Origin: Clostridiaceae bacterium
GTDB lineage: Bacteria > Bacillota > Clostridia > Lachnospirales > Lachnospiraceae
Assembly (NCBI GenBank): GCA_902363735.1
Contig: CABJBA010000001.1
Span: 496,001-560,000, forward strand
Direction: 5' to 3'
DNA: 64,000 bases
In this document: positions 54,944 to 63,009 of the stretch, piece by piece
Numbering within the stretch: position 1 is the stretch's first letter
Layout of the letters: each line of letters begins with the position of its first letter
The notes under the pieces: generated by a model
The model's database searches: none
Told to the model about the DNA's origin: nothing
Seen by the model: only the letters and a program-made list of their open reading frames with translations
Program-made: the position numbers and the translations under genes

Positions 54944-55239
54944 CGCTTTCCACCTCCCCAAAGAACATTCTCAAACTGGTCCGTGGATCGGGACAAAGCC
55001 CCCTCCACACGGGCCTTAATGGTGCAATCCAAAGCCCCCTTGTCCACTACTGAAATGCTGACATTGTCAACATTAAATTTTTCAAGAGTCTCCATAACCA
55101 CTTTGCGGATACTATTTCCAAACTGGTTAATTACAGCACTTTCCAGCGTAAAATTGATTTTGCCATCTCCAGGTTCAACAGTTACCTGACAGTCACTGGA
55201 TTCTAACGTTCCAGCCATGGCTGGTTTCTTAATTTCCAT
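54940..55239 (-). CDS. citD: citrate lyase acyl carrier protein (gamma), locus 2
   Basis: A 99-residue carrier with the prosthetic-group site Ser14 in GTLESSDCQV and the VDKGALDCTIKARVE block. First gene of locus 2 after the shared citrate-regulon promoter at 55276-55329. GGAGG-like sequence upstream (GGGAGGCGTGAGGAAAAA) supports the ATG at 55239. Confidence 0.92.
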   Translation of the reverse strand: MEIKKPAMAGTLESSDCQVTVEPGDGKINFTLESAVINQFGNSIRKVVMETLEKFNVDNVSISVVDKGALDCTIKARVEGALSRSTDQFENVLWGGGKR

Positions 55240-55275
55240 TTTTTCCTCACGCCTCCCTCTTAATTTTATAATTTA

Positions 55276-55329
55276 ATTTTATCCCAGGAATCTTAATCAA
55301 AAAAAAATAGAATCTTAAAATTCATTAAG
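55276..55329 (-). promoter_or_regulatory. citrate-regulon promoter 2 (citDEFG)
   Basis: CTTAA-N6-TTAAG-N17-TTAAG-N10-TAAAAT in the direction of transcription: half-sites at 55325-55329, 55314-55318 and 55292-55296; -10 is the complement of 55276-55281, 37 nt before citD. Spacings are identical to the citM and carboxyltransferase promoters. Confidence 0.75.
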
Positions 55330-55341
55330 GAAGAGACATGT

Positions 55342-55875
55342 TCAACTCGTCTCTTCCCTTAACCATAACTTTATTATATTATTCACATTCTCATAAAGCT
55401 CTTCCAAGCCGTGGCTTCTGCTTCGTCCGCATATTTTAGCATCCTGTCCGCAAATTAAGCATTTACGCGGAGAGGCTCCAAGAATTCCTCTGCTGATTCC
55501 TCTTCCATCTGCATCATATACGTCAATATCAAACAATCTTCCTAAAAGGTGAGATTCTTCAACCTGAATCGTCAGACCTTTTACAAATAGGGCATCGGAA
55601 GACTTTACAGAATAAAAATGCAAATATCCTGCCTTTTCCTTTATTTCAGCCTCTTCCGATACTTCCAATCCTTTTTCCGCAAATAGCCGGCCAAGTTTCT
55701 TCTCTCCTTCTTCAAAAGCCAGAAGGATATGAGGGGAGGTCTTTTTAGGTCCCGGAATATTCATTCCCAGAGCCACTACAGTCTCCCCCATATGCCTGTC
55801 TCTCAGTTCTTCCTGAACCTTCACCTTTTTTTCGCGGAAGCGGAGCACCTCTTCCAATATTACATATTCTTCCAT
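55342..55875 (-). CDS. citX: apo-citrate lyase phosphoribosyl-dephospho-CoA transferase
   Basis: A 177-residue enzyme that attaches the prosthetic group to Ser14 of CitD. Signature GRLFDIDVYDADGRGISR followed by CLICGQDAKICGRSRSHG is diagnostic for CitX. It ends the carboxyltransferase-oadG-BCCP-oadA-citX transcription unit, 33 nt after oadA; the citDEFG promoter starts just behind it. GGGAG precedes the ATG. Confidence 0.93.
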   Translation of the reverse strand: MEEYVILEEVLRFREKKVKVQEELRDRHMGETVVALGMNIPGPKKTSPHILLAFEEGEKKLGRLFAEKGLEVSEEAEIKEKAGYLHFYSVKSSDALFVKGLTIQVEESHLLGRLFDIDVYDADGRGISRGILGASPRKCLICGQDAKICGRSRSHGLEELYENVNNIIKLWLREETS

Positions 55876-55908
55876 CTGCTTTTCTCCCTTGAATCAAAGG
55901 TGGGCCAG

Positions 55909-57321
55909 TTATACCGGATAAGCCTTATTTTTCTTGTCCGCTACTGCAGAATCCACACCTGTCTGCTGTGCGGCTCTGTACTCAAAGAATTCTTTGGCAA
56001 TGGCCGGGAACAGGGCGTAGGACAGGACATCCTCATCCTGCTGCTTCCACTGTGCGCATTCCTTTTCAAACTGAGGAAGCTGGGGCGGAATCAAATCAGC
56101 AGGGCGGCAGGTAATGGGTGTCTCGTCTTTGATGATTTTCTTCTGAACTTCCGGATCAAAAGGCTTTACGGTCTGGCCGAACTCGCCCATTAAAATCTTC
56201 TTGGATTCCTTTGGAACCATTTTGTAGCGTTCTCCGCCGATTACATTTAAAACAGCCTGAGTACCCACAATCTGGGAGGAAGGGGTAACAAGCGGCAGTT
56301 CTCCAAAATCCTTTCTCACTCTGGGGATTTCCTGAAGAACCTCCATATATTTGTCTTCCTGGCCTGCTTCCTTTAACTGGTTTACAAGGTTTGACAGCAT
56401 ACCTCCTGGAACCTGGTATAAAAGAGTCTTGATATCAACACCCAGCACCTTGGGATTTAAACGTCCGCTCTTTAAAGCCTCATCTCTTAATGGCAGGAAA
56501 TATTCACTTATTTCAGCCAGTAGATCCTGGTCAAGTCCGGTGTCATAAGGAGTTCCCTTTAAGGTCTCAACCATAACTTCAGTAGCTGGCTGGCTGGTAC
56601 CCAGGGCCAGAGGAGAAATGGCTGTATCAATGATATCGCACCCAGCTTCTATTCCCTTTAAATAAGTCATGGAAGCGACTCCTGAAGTATAATGAGTGTG
56701 AAGTTCCACCGGAATCTTTATGTTTTCCTTTAACATCTGGACCATTTCCTCAGCCTTATATGGAATTAAAAGTCCTGCCATGTCCTTGACACAAATGGAA
56801 TCAGCGCCCATTTCTTCTGCACGGACTGCAAGATTCTTCCAATACTCTAAGGTATAAGCATCTCCTAAAGTATAACTCAAAGCCACCTGAACATGGCCCT
56901 TTTCCTTTTTACAGGCATCAACAGCTGTCTTTAAATTGCGGAAATCGTTTAAGCAGTCAAAGATACGGATGATATCAATGCCGTTTGCCACTGATTTCTG
57001 CACAAAGTATTCTACCACATCATCTGCGTAATGGTTGTAACCCAGAATATTCTGTCCCCGGAACAGCATCTGCAGCTTTGTGTTTTTAAATCCATCTTTT
57101 AACTTTCTCAGTCTTTCCCATGGATCTTCCTTCAAAAACCGCAAGCAGGAATCAAAGGTTGCACCGCCCCAGCATTCCACTGCATGATAACCCACCTTGT
57201 CCATCTTTTCTATGATCGGAAGCATCTGCTGAGTTGTCATTCTCGTTGCAAGCAAAGACTGGTGAGCGTCACGAAGAGCTGTCTCCACAATCTTAACCGG
57301 CTTTTTCTCTATTTCTGCCAT
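55909..57321 (-). CDS. oadA: oxaloacetate decarboxylase alpha / transcarboxylase 5S-type subunit (no biotin domain)
   Basis: A 470-residue carboxyltransferase with the TIM-barrel metal site (VETALRDAHQSLLATRM at the start, biotin-site Lys in ICVKDMAGLL, ELHTHYTSG for the metal His pair) and the PYC_OADA C-terminal part (LPPQ ... ). It lacks the fused biotinyl domain of enterobacterial OadA; biotin is carried by the separate BCCP gene next to it. It transfers the carboxyl of oxaloacetate to biotin, giving pyruvate. AGGAGG precedes the ATG. Confidence 0.92.
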   Translation of the reverse strand: MAEIEKKPVKIVETALRDAHQSLLATRMTTQQMLPIIEKMDKVGYHAVECWGGATFDSCLRFLKEDPWERLRKLKDGFKNTKLQMLFRGQNILGYNHYADDVVEYFVQKSVANGIDIIRIFDCLNDFRNLKTAVDACKKEKGHVQVALSYTLGDAYTLEYWKNLAVRAEEMGADSICVKDMAGLLIPYKAEEMVQMLKENIKIPVELHTHYTSGVASMTYLKGIEAGCDIIDTAISPLALGTSQPATEVMVETLKGTPYDTGLDQDLLAEISEYFLPLRDEALKSGRLNPKVLGVDIKTLLYQVPGGMLSNLVNQLKEAGQEDKYMEVLQEIPRVRKDFGELPLVTPSSQIVGTQAVLNVIGGERYKMVPKESKKILMGEFGQTVKPFDPEVQKKIIKDETPITCRPADLIPPQLPQFEKECAQWKQQDEDVLSYALFPAIAKEFFEYRAAQQTGVDSAVADKKNKAYPV

Positions 57322-57386
57322 TGTCTTACCTCCTGATTATTGTTATTTCACCGTAATCTGTTTTTGTAAAGATCAAGCCTGCTGCC

Positions 57387-57782
57387 TTAATTCAATGTTA
57401 CCAATGTTGCGCCGCTATCCACCGAATCGCCGCTTGATACATTGATGCTGGCAACTGTTCCGTCGGAAGGAGACACGATTTCATTTTCCATCTTCATGGC
57501 TTCCAGAATAAGGAGAACGTCTCCCTTTTTAACTGTCTGTCCCACACTGGCCTTGATTCCGAGAATCTTGCCCGGCATGGGTGCTGACACGGTTACAGAT
57601 CCCTGGGCGCCGGAAGGAGCTGCAGGTGCTGCTGCGGGAGCCGGAGCTGCCACTGGTGCAGGCGCTGCTGCTACAGGAGCCGGGGCTGGAGCTGCTGCTG
57701 GTGCAGGAGTTCCTGCAAATGCGCCCTCTTCTACGGTTACATCATAGGCTTTTCCATTTACTGTAATTCTATAATTTTTCAT
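57387..57782 (-). CDS. biotin carboxyl carrier protein of the decarboxylase
   Basis: A 131-residue carrier: short N-terminal strand region (NYRITVNGKAYDVTVEE), a flexible Ala/Pro-rich linker (about 25-60) and a C-terminal lipoyl/biotinyl domain with the biotinylation motif EAMKMEN. It matches the 1.3S/GcdC/MmdC type that shuttles carboxybiotin from OadA to the membrane subunit OadB. AGGAGG precedes the ATG. Confidence 0.92.
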   Translation of the reverse strand: MKNYRITVNGKAYDVTVEEGAFAGTPAPAAAPAPAPVAAAPAPVAAPAPAAAPAAPSGAQGSVTVSAPMPGKILGIKASVGQTVKKGDVLLILEAMKMENEIVSPSDGTVASINVSSGDSVDSGATLVTLN

Positions 57783-57803
57783 GATATTGTTCCTCCTGAT
57801 TGA

Positions 57804-58172
57804 TTAAGCTTTTCTCCAGTTTCCTGCCGGGGCCCGTCTGATAGAACGGACAATCAGATCGCTGGGCCGACCTCCTGTAGATGCTGCGATAGCCGCAGTA
57901 ATCACTGCCACAAGTTCCAGATCATCTAAAAGCTCCGCTTCCTCACGGGGTGCAGGAGCTAAAACTGCAGGCGCGGGAGCAGTTTCCCTGACAACAGGCT
58001 GGTCTGATCCTTGTCCCTGAAGCAGGAAGAGAATGACTGCAATTACACCGACAGCCACCAGCACAGCCAGTCCTGAAGGGAACTCAGCTGCAGTTTTACC
58101 GCATCCGGACAGTGAAAAGAGGCAGAACGCCATAATAAGACTCAGTACAATTCGTTTTAGATTCCGTTTCAT
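57804..58172 (-). CDS. oadG: OadG-family gamma subunit with lipoprotein-like signal
   Basis: A 122-residue protein: N-terminal lipobox-like signal (LSLIMAFCLFSLSGC), a membrane helix (LAVLVAVGVIAVILFLL), an Ala/Pro-rich linker and a C-terminal helix ELVAVITAAIAASTG ... LIVRSIRR typical of OadG-type scaffold subunits that hold the decarboxylase on the membrane. The lipobox Cys is unusual for OadG. GAGGTG precedes the ATG. Confidence 0.82.
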   Translation of the reverse strand: MKRNLKRIVLSLIMAFCLFSLSGCGKTAAEFPSGLAVLVAVGVIAVILFLLQGQGSDQPVVRETAPAPAVLAPAPREEAELLDDLELVAVITAAIAASTGGRPSDLIVRSIRRAPAGNWRKA

Positions 58173-58192
58173 ATACCTGTCACCTCTTTTTT

Positions 58193-59647
58193 TTAAATCG
58201 TGCCACGTTTTTTTGCCGGACGATCCTCTCTCTTTGTGAATAACATCTCAAATGCAGCAATGACTCGGGGCCTTGTTTCACTCGCTTCTATAATATCATC
58301 TATATATCCTCTTCTGGCTGCTGAAACAGCGCTGGACTGAAGGGTCTTGTAATCTTCTGCCTTATCACTGATCAGAGTTTTGGCATCTTCAGATTTTGCA
58401 ATCTCTTCGGAATACATAATTTTAGCAGCTTCTGCAGGCTCCATGGTGCCGATGGAAGCTCCCGGCCATGCGTAAACCACATCTGCACCGATGGATTTGC
58501 TGTTCATAGTCAGATATGCTGTTCCAAATGCTTGTCCGATTACCACAGTTACTTTAGGAACCGTTGCATCAGCAAATGCATAAGTGAGCTTTGCAGCCGT
58601 CTTTGCAATTCGTTTTTCGGTACACTTTGTTCCATGGTATCCTTTTACATTTACAAGGGTAAGAACCGGAATTTCAAATGCATCGCAGAAATGAACAAAT
58701 TCTGCAGCTTTCTCACATGCCTTTGCACTTAAAAGCGCTTCAAATTCTCCTGTTTTAATACCACTGTTATCATAACTTTCCGTTCTGTTAGCAACACAGC
58801 CTACGGTCACTCCGTTTAAGCGTATAAATCCGGTTACTATCGAAGGGATATATTCTTTTTTTGTTTCTAAGAAGAACTGATCATCGGAAATTCTTGTCAG
58901 CGCAATAGCAGTATCACCGATATAGTTTTCCAGGTCAGGACAAATACGATTTAAGTCATCTTTGCACTCACCATATGACATATCATCTTCCCTGTTGGCC
59001 GGAAGAATGGAAATAAGGGTTCTGATACCGCTTATGATATCTCCTTCATCTCCTGTGAAATCCACCGTCCCTGTTTCTTTGCTCTGAAAATCTGCGGAAG
59101 CGGTATTGCATGTTTCAACACTATTTTCACGGATGGCATTGGGAGAATTGACAAACAGCTTTCCTCTCCCTGTTTCCATAAATGTGAAATCAGACATTGC
59201 TGCGGATACGGCCATACCGCCGCCGCAGGTTCCAAATATTGCTGCAATCTGAGGAATTACACCAGAGGCCAGAGTCTGACTCATATAAACCTCTCCAAAG
59301 CCATTTAAAGCATCGGTTGCCTCCTGAAGCCTTAAGCCCGCACAATCAATCAAACCGATGACAGGAGCTCCCATCTTCATTGCCATGGAATAAAGCTTTG
59401 TAATTTTTTTTGCGTGCATCTCACCTATGGAACCGCCCAGAATTGATGCATCCTGGCTGTATACATAAGCAAGACAGCCTCCGATGGTTCCGTAACCTGT
59501 GATGACACCGTCAGCAGGAGTTTCTTTTTCTGCCATATTAAAGTCTGTACTCCTTGCGGTAACATAGCCGCCAACTTCAACAAAGCTGTTTTCATCAAGC
59601 AAATTGTGGATTCTATCCCTTGCCGGCGTTTGTATTGAATGACTCAT
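58193..59647 (-). CDS. carboxyltransferase of the MmdA/PccB/12S type
   Basis: A 484-residue PF01039 protein with both crotonase-fold halves (DGVITGYGTIGGCLAYVYSQ, GTCGGGMAVSAAM for the first; TLVNVKGYHGTKCTEKR and WPGASIGTMEPAEAA for the second). Such enzymes move CO2 between biotin and an acyl-CoA. Combined with a 5S-type OadA and a 1.3S-type BCCP it has the subunit set of propionibacterial transcarboxylase. First gene of the unit driven by citrate-regulon promoter 3. GGGAGG precedes the ATG. Confidence 0.88.
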   Translation of the reverse strand: MSHSIQTPARDRIHNLLDENSFVEVGGYVTARSTDFNMAEKETPADGVITGYGTIGGCLAYVYSQDASILGGSIGEMHAKKITKLYSMAMKMGAPVIGLIDCAGLRLQEATDALNGFGEVYMSQTLASGVIPQIAAIFGTCGGGMAVSAAMSDFTFMETGRGKLFVNSPNAIRENSVETCNTASADFQSKETGTVDFTGDEGDIISGIRTLISILPANREDDMSYGECKDDLNRICPDLENYIGDTAIALTRISDDQFFLETKKEYIPSIVTGFIRLNGVTVGCVANRTESYDNSGIKTGEFEALLSAKACEKAAEFVHFCDAFEIPVLTLVNVKGYHGTKCTEKRIAKTAAKLTYAFADATVPKVTVVIGQAFGTAYLTMNSKSIGADVVYAWPGASIGTMEPAEAAKIMYSEEIAKSEDAKTLISDKAEDYKTLQSSAVSAARRGYIDDIIEASETRPRVIAAFEMLFTKREDRPAKKRGTI

Positions 59648-59681
59648 TTTGCAATCCTCCCTTTTATATTTAGTCAGGAAT

Positions 59682-59735
59682 ATTTTACAGGGGTAACCTT
59701 AACCCCTCAAAAAAGGAACCTTAAAATTTATTAAG
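59682..59735 (-). promoter_or_regulatory. citrate-regulon promoter 3 (carboxyltransferase-oadG-BCCP-oadA-citX)
   Basis: CTTAA-N6-TTAAG-N17-TTAAG-N10-TAAAAT in the direction of transcription: half-sites at 59731-59735, 59720-59724 and 59698-59702; -10 is the complement of 59682-59687, 35 nt before the start codon. Confidence 0.75.
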
Positions 59736-59839
59736 GAACAGTCTATTTCCGTCGTATTTCGGGGAAACAGGACTGTTTTCCGTATTTTTAATTGTATAAT
59801 TAATTTGACCAGATTTCAAGGCTTTAATCAAAAAAACAA

Positions 59840-59876
59840 CAGGAAACCGTGTCTTTTTCTAAATACACAGCTCCTG
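59840..59876. terminator. bidirectional terminator
   Basis: CAGGAAACCGTGT and ACACAGCTCCTG pair with small internal mismatches; T6 follows on the plus strand and TTGTTTTTTT on the minus strand. It ends the lipoprotein gene upstream of the carboxyltransferase promoter. Confidence 0.75.
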
Positions 59877-59895
59877 CTTTTTTAATACATTAAAA

Positions 59896-60462
59896 TTATT
59901 CTCTTATTTCTGTGATTCCAAGGCCAAAACCAGGCTTTTCCTGAAATGTAATGCCGGAAGTCCCCTCTCCAAGGATTACGCCCTCCCCCTCTGCCTTTAA
60001 GGTAGCTGTGTCCACGTTAGCCACGGAAACCATAAGATCATCTCCGAATACCAGATCAGGATTTTGCTTCAGAATATCTTCTTTTTTCTCAAGGATAATA
60101 GTTTCTTCATCTCCCGTTATGAATACACACGGGTAAGAAATCAAGTCTCCCAGGGCTTCTAAATCCCGGTCTGATACTGCCTCCTGAATCAATTCAGCAA
60201 ATGCCTCTATCTTTTTCTCCGGCCTGTCTTCTTTCCGGTCAGTGTTTGCTTCTTCTCCCGGTCCGGCCTTGGCCATGTCGGCTTCCTCAACAGCTATGGT
60301 TTCACTTTTATCTTCTTTATCTTCTTCTGTCATTGCTTTTTCCATCACAGCGGTGCCGGTTTCTGCCTCCGTCCCATTTAGAGAAGGAGCCCCGCAGCCG
60401 GCAAAAAAAAGAACCGAAGCCGCAATAGCAAAGTAAATATAAATATTTTTTTTCCTGAACAT
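59896..60462 (-). CDS. lipoprotein of unknown function
   Basis: A 188-residue exported protein with a lipobox (FAIAASVLFFAGC), an acidic low-complexity stretch (about 30-80, rich in Glu/Lys/Asp) and a compact C-terminal domain (about 83-188, AFAELIQEAVSDRDLEALGDLISYP ...). The C-terminal domain resembles the small NTF2-like domains common in Lachnospiraceae lipoproteins. Anchored on the outer face of the membrane. Monocistronic. Confidence 0.75.
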   Translation of the reverse strand: MFRKKNIYIYFAIAASVLFFAGCGAPSLNGTEAETGTAVMEKAMTEEDKEDKSETIAVEEADMAKAGPGEEANTDRKEDRPEKKIEAFAELIQEAVSDRDLEALGDLISYPCVFITGDEETIILEKKEDILKQNPDLVFGDDLMVSVANVDTATLKAEGEGVILGEGTSGITFQEKPGFGLGITEIRE

Positions 60463-60589
60463 CTTCTGGTTCCTCCCTGTGTCCGTTTACTAGTTCGGCC
60501 ACAGTATAGCATTTGAAAAGATATCAAGTCAATAGGGTTTCAAAAACCGTAAACCTTAGTCACTTTTCTGTAAGAATCTGGCATATTTC

Positions 60590-61528
60590 TTATGACTTGT
60601 ATTCCTTACCCCCCAGGGGGTCCTCTCTTTGCCCTGAGGGCAAATTCACCTTACCCCCCAGGGGGTCCTCTCTTTGCCCTGAGGGCAAATTCACCTTATG
60701 AAGGGTAAATCCTCTTCCACGGACTTCATTAACCTGATTAATGATCATAAAGGCACTGGAGTCGATTCCCATAACCAGATCGTTGAGCCTGGAAAGCTGC
60801 CTTCCTGACACCACAGTGAGAACAGTATAGGAAGGTTTTCTCAGATGCCCTCCCTCTCCGGCTAAAAGGGTGGTACCTCTGTCCATCTCAGCCTGAATAG
60901 CCCGGTTAATTGCTTCGTACTGTTCGCTTATAATTTTCACCTGCATCTGATTTTGCCCAATCAAAAGCACCTTGCCCAGTACCATGGTGTATAACAGAAC
61001 AAGAAGGATTCCGTAAAGGATCTGCTCCTTATTGGAAAACATCATCTGCAGAAGTAGAATCACACAGTCAAATACTGACATAGTCAGGGAAATGGGAAAG
61101 TTCCATTTCTTATTTAATATGAGAGGAGGAATGTCCATCCCTCCCGTAGAGGCTCCCACCCGGATTACCATTCCGATTCCTGCTCCCAGCAAAAGGCCGG
61201 AAAACACAGTAGCCAGCATAGGATCTCCAGTTATGGCTGTCCCACCCAGCAGCTTTTCAAACAGCCCTAATATCAGGGGATAATAAAAGGTACTGATCAG
61301 GGTGGTAAAGGCAAATCCCTTTCCTAAAACCAGAGCTCCTGAAAGAAACATCAAAATATTAAAAATACCTACAAAGGCAGCCACCGGAATGCCAAACTGA
61401 TGGCGGGCTGCCATTGCAAGTCCTGTGGTGCCTCCTGTGATCAAACCTCCCGGCAGGATAAAAAGGGATACGGCCAGGGCATAAACCGTGTTTCCTGCAA
61501 GCACTGCTGCTAATTTTTTTGTATTCAT
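60590..61528 (-). CDS. YitT-family (DUF161/DUF2179) membrane protein with repeat-derived tail
   Basis: A 312-residue protein: five or six membrane segments with FILPGGLITGGTTGLAM and GASTGGMDIPPLIL of the YitT family, then a cytoplasmic DUF2179-type domain (KIISEQYEAINRAIQAEMDRG, TVLTVVSGRQLSRLNDLV). The family normally ends soon after the last strand; here the tail is two exact copies of KVNLPSGQREDPLGG followed by KEYKS, encoded by the 45-bp repeat at 60609-60698. Start 61528 is preferred (GGAAG upstream) because the 41 extra residues from 61651 do not look like coding sequence. Confidence 0.85.
   Translation of the reverse strand: MNTKKLAAVLAGNTVYALAVSLFILPGGLITGGTTGLAMAARHQFGIPVAAFVGIFNILMFLSGALVLGKGFAFTTLISTFYYPLILGLFEKLLGGTAITGDPMLATVFSGLLLGAGIGMVIRVGASTGGMDIPPLILNKKWNFPISLTMSVFDCVILLLQMMFSNKEQILYGILLVLLYTMVLGKVLLIGQNQMQVKIISEQYEAINRAIQAEMDRGTTLLAGEGGHLRKPSYTVLTVVSGRQLSRLNDLVMGIDSSAFMIINQVNEVRGRGFTLHKVNLPSGQREDPLGGKVNLPSGQREDPLGGKEYKS
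60609..60698 (-). repeat. two tandem 45-bp repeat units translated as a protein tail
   Basis: Units 60609-60653 and 60654-60698 are identical, each 45 bp, each with a CCCCC-x-AGGGGG hairpin and a perfect TTTGCCC-TGA-GGGCAAA hairpin. On the minus strand each is exactly 15 codons (KVNLPSGQREDPLGG), so any number of units keeps the frame. Confidence 0.92.
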
Positions 61529-61622
61529 GCTTTTGTATCTTCCTTTCATGCAATTGGCAAACAATTTTACGATATCATGTACTGCGTTTTTGCACAATTC
61601 TATTTTCTTCTGTATTTTAGCA

Positions 61623-62894
61623 TCAGGCTGCGGGCAGAATTTCTCTCTCATCTTCCATAGTCAGATAGCTGTGAAAAATACGTTTGACACACCAGGACAA
61701 AGTCAAACGATTTACTTCCCCGTCAGCATAAATCGGATATGTTTTTACAGCTTCCCCATTCAACTTGTATGTTATGGTTCCCACCGCCTGACCCTTGTAT
61801 ACAGGGGCTGTCAGTTCTTTTTGAATTTTGGTTTGCATCGTCACTTTTTCGTCATCAGATAGGAGGAGCTTTAAACTTTTTTCTTCTTCCCCCAATGTGC
61901 AGGAAACTGATACCGGGTCCTCCAAGCGGCCCGATGAGGCAATGCCGCTCTTTACCAGGATATCCGGCAAAGACGGTTCTTTGTACACTTCCCTGTAATG
62001 GAAACGGTCCATCCCGTATTGCAGAAGACTTCTGGCATCAGACCACTTATAGGTTTTGTGAGGCGGCCATCCGCAGCCTAAAAGAGCAATCGTATATGTC
62101 CGCCCTTCATCTAAAACAGAGCCTACATAAGTATACCCAGCACCTCCAGTAAAGCCTGTTTTTCCAGAAAATGCTCCGCTCATCATGGTTAAAAGCGCAT
62201 TGTGGTTGCTGCACGTAAAGGAGCGCTTTCCTTCCTGATCGCGGAAATAATAACTTTGAGTTCCGGTAATCTCCAAAAATTCCTTTTTCTTGGGAGACTG
62301 GCCGATGCAATAGTTCATAATGTGGGCCAAATCTGCCGCTGTAGTGGAATGCTCCCTGACCTGGCCATCCTTCTCCTCCCTGGCATCCAGACCATTGGGA
62401 GTGATAAAATATGTATTCTTACATCCCAAATCTCTGGCCTTCTGATTCATCAGTTCAGCAAAGCCTTCCCTGCTTCCTCCGATATGCTCTGCGATCATCA
62501 TGGCAGAATCATTGTGAGATTCCAACATAAGGCTGTAGAGCAGATCCTTCAGAAGAAATGTCTCTCCTTTGCGTACGCCCAAATGGACCTTGGGCTGGGC
62601 TGCCGCATTTTGGCTTGCTGTCACTTTGTCTTCTAAATTTCCGTACTCCAGGGCAAGAATACAGGTCATGATCTTGGTAGTACTGGCCATGGGACGGGTC
62701 TGGTCTTCATTTTTTCCATATAAAATCCGGCCTGTAACCCCATCCATCAAAACGGCTGACTGGGCGTGGAGCTTTAATTCATCCTTTGTCTGGGCCGTCT
62801 GGCTTTTTGGCTCCTGGCCAAATGCCCTGTTTCCGGGAAGAGGAAACAGAAGAAAAATGACCCCTGCCAACAGAATTCCTATGGCATACCTCAT
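61623..62894 (-). CDS. D-alanyl-D-alanine carboxypeptidase (DacF-like PBP)
   Basis: A 423-residue low-molecular-weight PBP: signal peptide (IGILLAGVIFLLFPL), active-site motif STTK (Ser acylated), second motif SHN (about residue 126), third motif KTG in FSGKTGFTGGAG, and a C-terminal beta domain (about 300-410) ending in a weak amphipathic region. It trims the terminal D-Ala of peptidoglycan stem peptides outside the membrane. AGGAGG precedes the ATG. It lies upstream of the YitT gene on the same strand and divergent from dinB. Confidence 0.9.
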   Translation of the reverse strand: MRYAIGILLAGVIFLLFPLPGNRAFGQEPKSQTAQTKDELKLHAQSAVLMDGVTGRILYGKNEDQTRPMASTTKIMTCILALEYGNLEDKVTASQNAAAQPKVHLGVRKGETFLLKDLLYSLMLESHNDSAMMIAEHIGGSREGFAELMNQKARDLGCKNTYFITPNGLDAREEKDGQVREHSTTAADLAHIMNYCIGQSPKKKEFLEITGTQSYYFRDQEGKRSFTCSNHNALLTMMSGAFSGKTGFTGGAGYTYVGSVLDEGRTYTIALLGCGWPPHKTYKWSDARSLLQYGMDRFHYREVYKEPSLPDILVKSGIASSGRLEDPVSVSCTLGEEEKSLKLLLSDDEKVTMQTKIQKELTAPVYKGQAVGTITYKLNGEAVKTYPIYADGEVNRLTLSWCVKRIFHSYLTMEDEREILPAA

Positions 62895-62953
62895 AAAAAG
62901 CCTCCTGCGTGACTTTATTTTATCCTATGAGCATGTTTTTTCAATTATTCCCT

Positions 62954-62982
62954 TTGCTTTCCGAACATATTTTCGGTATAAT
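62954..62982 (+). promoter_or_regulatory. dinB promoter with LexA-type box in the spacer
   Basis: TTGCTT, a 17-bp spacer and TATAAT end 27 nt before the dinB start. The spacer holds CGAAC-ATAT-TTTCG (62962-62975), one base away from the Gram-positive LexA consensus CGAAC-N4-GTTCG, so dinB is probably repressed by LexA and induced in the SOS response. Confidence 0.65.
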
Positions 62983-63009
62983 AAAAAGAAAAGGAGAGGA
63001 GAGACAGAC

